Source: an uncultured Blautia sp. (GTDB lineage Bacteria; Bacillota; Clostridia; Lachnospirales; Lachnospiraceae). From it: a stretch of 64,000 nt of DNA. The position numbers and the translations under genes were made by a program. Numbering within the stretch: the stretch's first letter is position 1; each line of letters begins with the position of its first letter. Where the stretch lies: the NCBI RefSeq assembly GCF_934372025.1, contig NZ_CAKROJ010000003.1, positions 1 through 64,000 on the forward strand. Direction: 5' to 3'. The notes under the pieces were generated by a model. That model saw nothing but the letters and a program-made list of their open reading frames with translations. It did no database searches and was not told the origin of the DNA. This document shows positions 61,112 through 64,000 of the stretch, in pieces.

Positions 61112-61140
61112 TTGACAAAAGACAGCTACTACGATAAATT
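61112..61140 (+). promoter_or_regulatory. Promoter of the PfkB-family kinase gene
   Basis: A perfect TTGACA (61112-61117), a 17-bp spacer and TAAATT (61135-61140) lie 43 bp upstream of the start codon. Confidence 0.7.
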
Positions 61141-61183
61141 GAATATATCAAAGAATGCATGAAATAAGGAGGTCTTTAATGAC

Positions 61184-62152
61184 ATGGAAAAAAGACAATT
61201 TGATGTAACAGCTCTCGGAGAGCTTCTTATTGACTTTACTGAAAACGGTTCCAGTTCTCAGGGCAATCCTATGATGGAGGCAAATCCAGGTGGTGCCCCA
61301 TGTAATGTTCTTGCCATGCTGGAACGTCTTGGCAAAAAAACTGCTTTTATCGGAAAAGTCGGAAAGGATATGTTTGGGAACCAGTTAAAGAAAGCTGTAG
61401 AAGAGGTTGGTATTGATACACGTAATCTGATTCTGGATGAGAAATATCATACCACGCTTGCTTTTGTTCATACATATCCGGATGGTGACCGTGATTTCTC
61501 CTTCTATCGCGATCCTGGTGCAGACATGATGCTTACAAAGGACGAAGTACAGAAAGAACTGATCGAATCTTCCCGTATCTTCCACTTTGGAACGCTTTCC
61601 TCCACTCATGAAGGTGTTCGTGAAGCTACACGCCATGCCATTGAGCTTGCGAAAGAGGCCGGATGTATCATTACTTTTGACCCAAATCTTCGTCCGCCAC
61701 TCTGGAAATCTCTTGATGATGCAAAGGCTGAGATTGAATATGGTATGTCCAAATGCGATGTTCTCAAGATTTCTGACAACGAAGTAGAATTCATGTGCGG
61801 AACCACTGATTATGACAAAGGCGCTGCCATGATCCAGGAAAAATACAACATTCCGCTTATCCTTGTTACCATGGGTAAAGACGGAAGCCGTGCATATTAT
61901 AAAGACATGCGTGTGGAAGCGGCTCCATTTCTTCAGGAGAACACGATTGAAACAACAGGTGCCGGAGATACATTCTGCGCAAGTACTCTGAATTACGTAC
62001 TTGACCACGGCCTTGAGAATCTTACCGAAGAAAACCTGAAAGAACTTCTTACATTCGCAAATGCTGCAGCATCACTTATCACAACACGCAAAGGTGCTCT
62101 GCGAGTTATGCCAACACGCGATGAAGTAGAAGAATTTATCAAAAGTCGGTAA
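61184..62152 (+). CDS. PfkB-family sugar kinase, probably fructokinase
   Basis: A 322-aa kinase of the ribokinase/PfkB superfamily. The substrate-end motif NPGGAPCNVLAMLERLG is at about 33-49 and the catalytic signature TGAGDTFCASTLNYVL at about 256-271, where Asp is the base. The fit is best with fructokinases (MEANPGGAPCNV), giving fructose-6-phosphate, but other sugars are possible. The ATG at 61184 is 11 bases from GGAGG; a nearer ATG at 61179 is out of frame and gives only nine codons. It is a single-gene unit with a clear promoter and terminator. Confidence 0.87.
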   Translation: MEKRQFDVTALGELLIDFTENGSSSQGNPMMEANPGGAPCNVLAMLERLGKKTAFIGKVGKDMFGNQLKKAVEEVGIDTRNLILDEKYHTTLAFVHTYPDGDRDFSFYRDPGADMMLTKDEVQKELIESSRIFHFGTLSSTHEGVREATRHAIELAKEAGCIITFDPNLRPPLWKSLDDAKAEIEYGMSKCDVLKISDNEVEFMCGTTDYDKGAAMIQEKYNIPLILVTMGKDGSRAYYKDMRVEAAPFLQENTIETTGAGDTFCASTLNYVLDHGLENLTEENLKELLTFANAAASLITTRKGALRVMPTRDEVEEFIKSR

Positions 62153-62165
62153 CCAATAAGCTCTC

Positions 62166-62216
62166 AAAAAGCCCGGCAAAAATCAAGCGTAAGCGTTTGA
62201 ATCTACCGGGCTTTTC
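62166..62216. terminator. Bidirectional terminator between the kinase and serA
   Basis: AAAAGCCCGG (62167-62176) pairs with CCGGGCTTTT (62206-62215); inner CAAGCG/CGTTTG bases also pair. A-run and T-run flank it, so it serves both the plus-strand kinase and the minus-strand serA. Confidence 0.9.
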
Positions 62217-62252
62217 TATATTATTACATCATGAACTTTTCTATAATTTTGT

Positions 62253-63416
62253 TTATTTAATCACTCGTACCTTAGACACGCCTTCAATTGCTTCCAGTTC
62301 ATCCAGAGCTTCTTTGGATGCTGCGCTTTCCAGGTCAATGATGGTATATGCATAACTTCCACGGCTCTTGTTGGTCATATCTGCAATGTTCAGGCCCTCG
62401 CTTCCGAGGATCTTGGTAAACTGGCTGATCATATTCGGAATATTCTGATGGCAGATTGTAATACGACCTACTGCCACACAGGTACCCATATCACAGTTCG
62501 GATAGTTTACAGAATTCTTGATATTTCCATTCTCAAGGAAATCTCTTACTTCTTTTACTGCCATAACAGCACAGTTCTCTTCAGATTCTTCTGTGGAAGC
62601 ACCAAGATGCGGAGTCACAAGAATTCCAGGTCTTCCAGCTACCAGAGGATTTGCAAAATCTGTAACATATTTCTTTACTTTTCCACTGTCAAGTGCTTCG
62701 ATCAGGGCTTCTTCATCAACCAGAAGATCTCTTGCAAAGTTCAGAAGGACTACACCATCTTTCATCTTTGTGAAGGCTTCTTTATTGATCATTTTCTTTG
62801 TATTATCTGTAAGCGGTACATGGATGGTAATGTAATCACACTGGCTGTAAATTTCATCCAGAGATTTGCTGTGTTTGATCGTTCTGGAAAGATTCCATGC
62901 CGCATCAATAGAAATATACGGGTCATATCCGTAAACTTCCATTCCGAGGTGTGTTGCAGAGTTTGCGACCATAGCACCGATTGCACCAAGACCAATGATA
63001 CCAAGTTTTTTACCGCTGATCTCACATCCGGCAAACTGTTTTTTCTGTTTTTCTGCCAGTTTGTCGATGTGCTCTCTGTCTTCTTCGTGAGCTACCCATT
63101 CAATACCACCAACGATATCACGGGATGCAAGAAGCATTCCTGCAAGTACAAGTTCTTTAACACCATTTGCATTGGCACCAGGAGTATTAAATACTACGAT
63201 ACCTTTTTCTGCGCATTTATCAACCGGAATATTATTTACACCTGCACCTGCACGGGCGATGACTTTGACATTTTCCGGAAGCTCCATATCATGCATCTTG
63301 GCACTTCTGACCAGAACTGCATCTGCATTATTCATTTCTTCTGTCTGCTTGTATTCATCTCCAAACAGGCCGAGACCTGTCTGAGAGATTGGATTGAGGC
63401 ATTTATACTGGAACAT
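62253..63416 (-). CDS. serA: D-3-phosphoglycerate dehydrogenase
   Basis: A 387-aa enzyme oxidising 3-phosphoglycerate in the first step of serine synthesis. The NAD-binding motif GIIGLGAIGAMVAN lies at about 138-151, the catalytic Arg region in VLLNFARDLLVDEEAL, the His in VTPHLGASTEESEENCA, and an ACT regulatory domain (about 315-387) that senses serine or another amino acid. The ATG overlaps the serC stop codon (TAATG); GAGGAGG lies upstream inside serC. With serC it makes the serine operon. It lacks the intervening domain of long SerA proteins. Confidence 0.93.
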   Translation of the reverse strand: MFQYKCLNPISQTGLGLFGDEYKQTEEMNNADAVLVRSAKMHDMELPENVKVIARAGAGVNNIPVDKCAEKGIVVFNTPGANANGVKELVLAGMLLASRDIVGGIEWVAHEEDREHIDKLAEKQKKQFAGCEISGKKLGIIGLGAIGAMVANSATHLGMEVYGYDPYISIDAAWNLSRTIKHSKSLDEIYSQCDYITIHVPLTDNTKKMINKEAFTKMKDGVVLLNFARDLLVDEEALIEALDSGKVKKYVTDFANPLVAGRPGILVTPHLGASTEESEENCAVMAVKEVRDFLENGNIKNSVNYPNCDMGTCVAVGRITICHQNIPNMISQFTKILGSEGLNIADMTNKSRGSYAYTIIDLESAASKEALDELEAIEGVSKVRVIK

Positions 63417-64000
63417 TATGCATTTTCCTCCTCGAATTTTTTCATGAATGCTACGAGGGCTTCTACGCCTTCTTTTGGCATTGCATTGTAAATACTTGCA
63501 CGCATACCGCCAACTGTTCTGTGTCCTTTAAGGTTTACAAGACCTGCTGCTTTTGCCTCTTTGACAAATTTTGCGTCCATGTCTTTGTCTCCTGTAACAA
63601 AAGGAACATTCATCAGAGAACGGGATGCCGGCTCTACTGTACCTTTGAAGAGTTTGCTCTGATCCAGGAAATCATAGAGAATCTTGGCTTTTTCAATGTT
63701 TCTCTTCTGCATTTCTTCCAGTCCGCCCATAGCTTTGAGCCATTTGAAAACCTTGCCGCATACATAGATGCAGTAAGCGTTCGGAGTGTTATACAGAGAA
63801 CCTGCATCTGCATGTGTCTTATATGTAAGCATGGTTGGTGTTCCAGGAAGAACATCCTCAGTAATGAGGTCTTCACGAATGATTGCAATTACCATACCAG
63901 CTGGTCCGATGTTTTTCTGAACGCCGCCATAGATGATACCATATTTGCTTACATCTACAGGCTCTGATAAGAAACAGGAGGATACGTCCGCTACCAGCGT
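63416..64000 (-). CDS. serC: Phosphoserine aminotransferase, 5' end beyond the window
   Basis: The C-terminal 194 codons of SerC, which makes phosphoserine from phosphohydroxypyruvate with glutamate. The frame is open to the window edge, so the N-terminus is missing. The PLP lysine is seen in GGVQKNIGPAG, followed by the conserved LPGTPTMLTYKTHADAGSLYNTPN and, near the end, GLVNLKGHRTVGGMRASIYNAMP. It is directly coupled to serA. Confidence 0.93.
   Translation of the reverse strand, partial: TLVADVSSCFLSEPVDVSKYGIIYGGVQKNIGPAGMVIAIIREDLITEDVLPGTPTMLTYKTHADAGSLYNTPNAYCIYVCGKVFKWLKAMGGLEEMQKRNIEKAKILYDFLDQSKLFKGTVEPASRSLMNVPFVTGDKDMDAKFVKEAKAAGLVNLKGHRTVGGMRASIYNAMPKEGVEALVAFMKKFEEENA

Noticed and set aside
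61179..61208. Nine-codon frame beginning five bases before the kinase start
   Set aside because: It is better spaced from the GGAGG site, but it is very short and ends at once; there is no other sign of a leader peptide.

Overview
The window looks like chromosomal DNA of a low-to-moderate-GC, anaerobic gut Firmicute, most likely a Lachnospiraceae species such as Blautia or a close relative. This is inferred from gene content: a GGGtGRT protein with its NifU-like partner, a GH112 galacto-N-biose phosphorylase, SipW-type secretion, split ThrE exporters, polyamine-type ABC operons and AGGAGG-type ribosome binding sites. Most genes lie on the minus strand. No rRNA, CRISPR array, integrase or transposase was seen.

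Layout. 1-16.3 kb is mostly housekeeping: the GGGtGRT/NifU-like pair; a TraX-like membrane protein; a coupled run of formate/nitrite channel, topB and a left-handed beta-helix protein; selD, asd, argH, queH; a NitT/TauT-type ABC ATPase and permease without a binding protein; the GH112 phosphorylase; and a two-gene ThrE exporter. 16.4-36.1 kb is one unidirectional cluster of 18 genes that I read as a divergent type VII (WXG100/EssC) secretion system. In transcription order it holds VWA-FHA, PP2C phosphatase, two FHA proteins, EssC, a LytTR regulator, an EspG-like protein, a YukD-like ubiquitin fold, a helical protein, five WXG100-like proteins, a degenerate trypsin-fold/FHA membrane protein, a 49-aa protein, a membrane protein with a PH-like domain, and a 1607-aa RHS protein. 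EsaA, EssA and EssB are not recognisable, and no Ser/Thr kinase is present despite four FHA domains and a phosphatase. A direct repeat resembling LytTR sites sits just upstream of a promoter in front of the WXG100 block.

36.2-39.9 kb is a polyamine-type ABC operon (potA, potB and a potC-potD fusion). 40.0-49.1 kb is a SipW/TasA-like surface-protein locus. It contains two S26B signal peptidases, one of them fused to camelysin/TasA-like domains, two SipW-type substrates, a 1215-aa exported protein and a DUF3825-like protein. A strongly structured intergenic region (46.58-46.80 kb) separates its two halves.

49.4-64 kb returns to metabolism: a homocysteine S-methyltransferase-family gene behind a structured leader; a seven-gene operon (M20 amidohydrolase, second potABCD set, PTS enzyme I homologue, DUF362 ferredoxin protein); tRNA-Thr(CGT); a glycogen-branching-enzyme homologue whose region IV catalytic residues are replaced and which carries a Lys/Ala-rich tail; a PfkB sugar kinase; serA; and a serC cut by the window edge.

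The strongest candidates for something new are the FHA/PP2C-rich T7SS with its degenerate protease, EspG-like protein and LytTR promoter; the signal peptidase fused to TasA-like domains; and the apparently inactive GlgB homologue.
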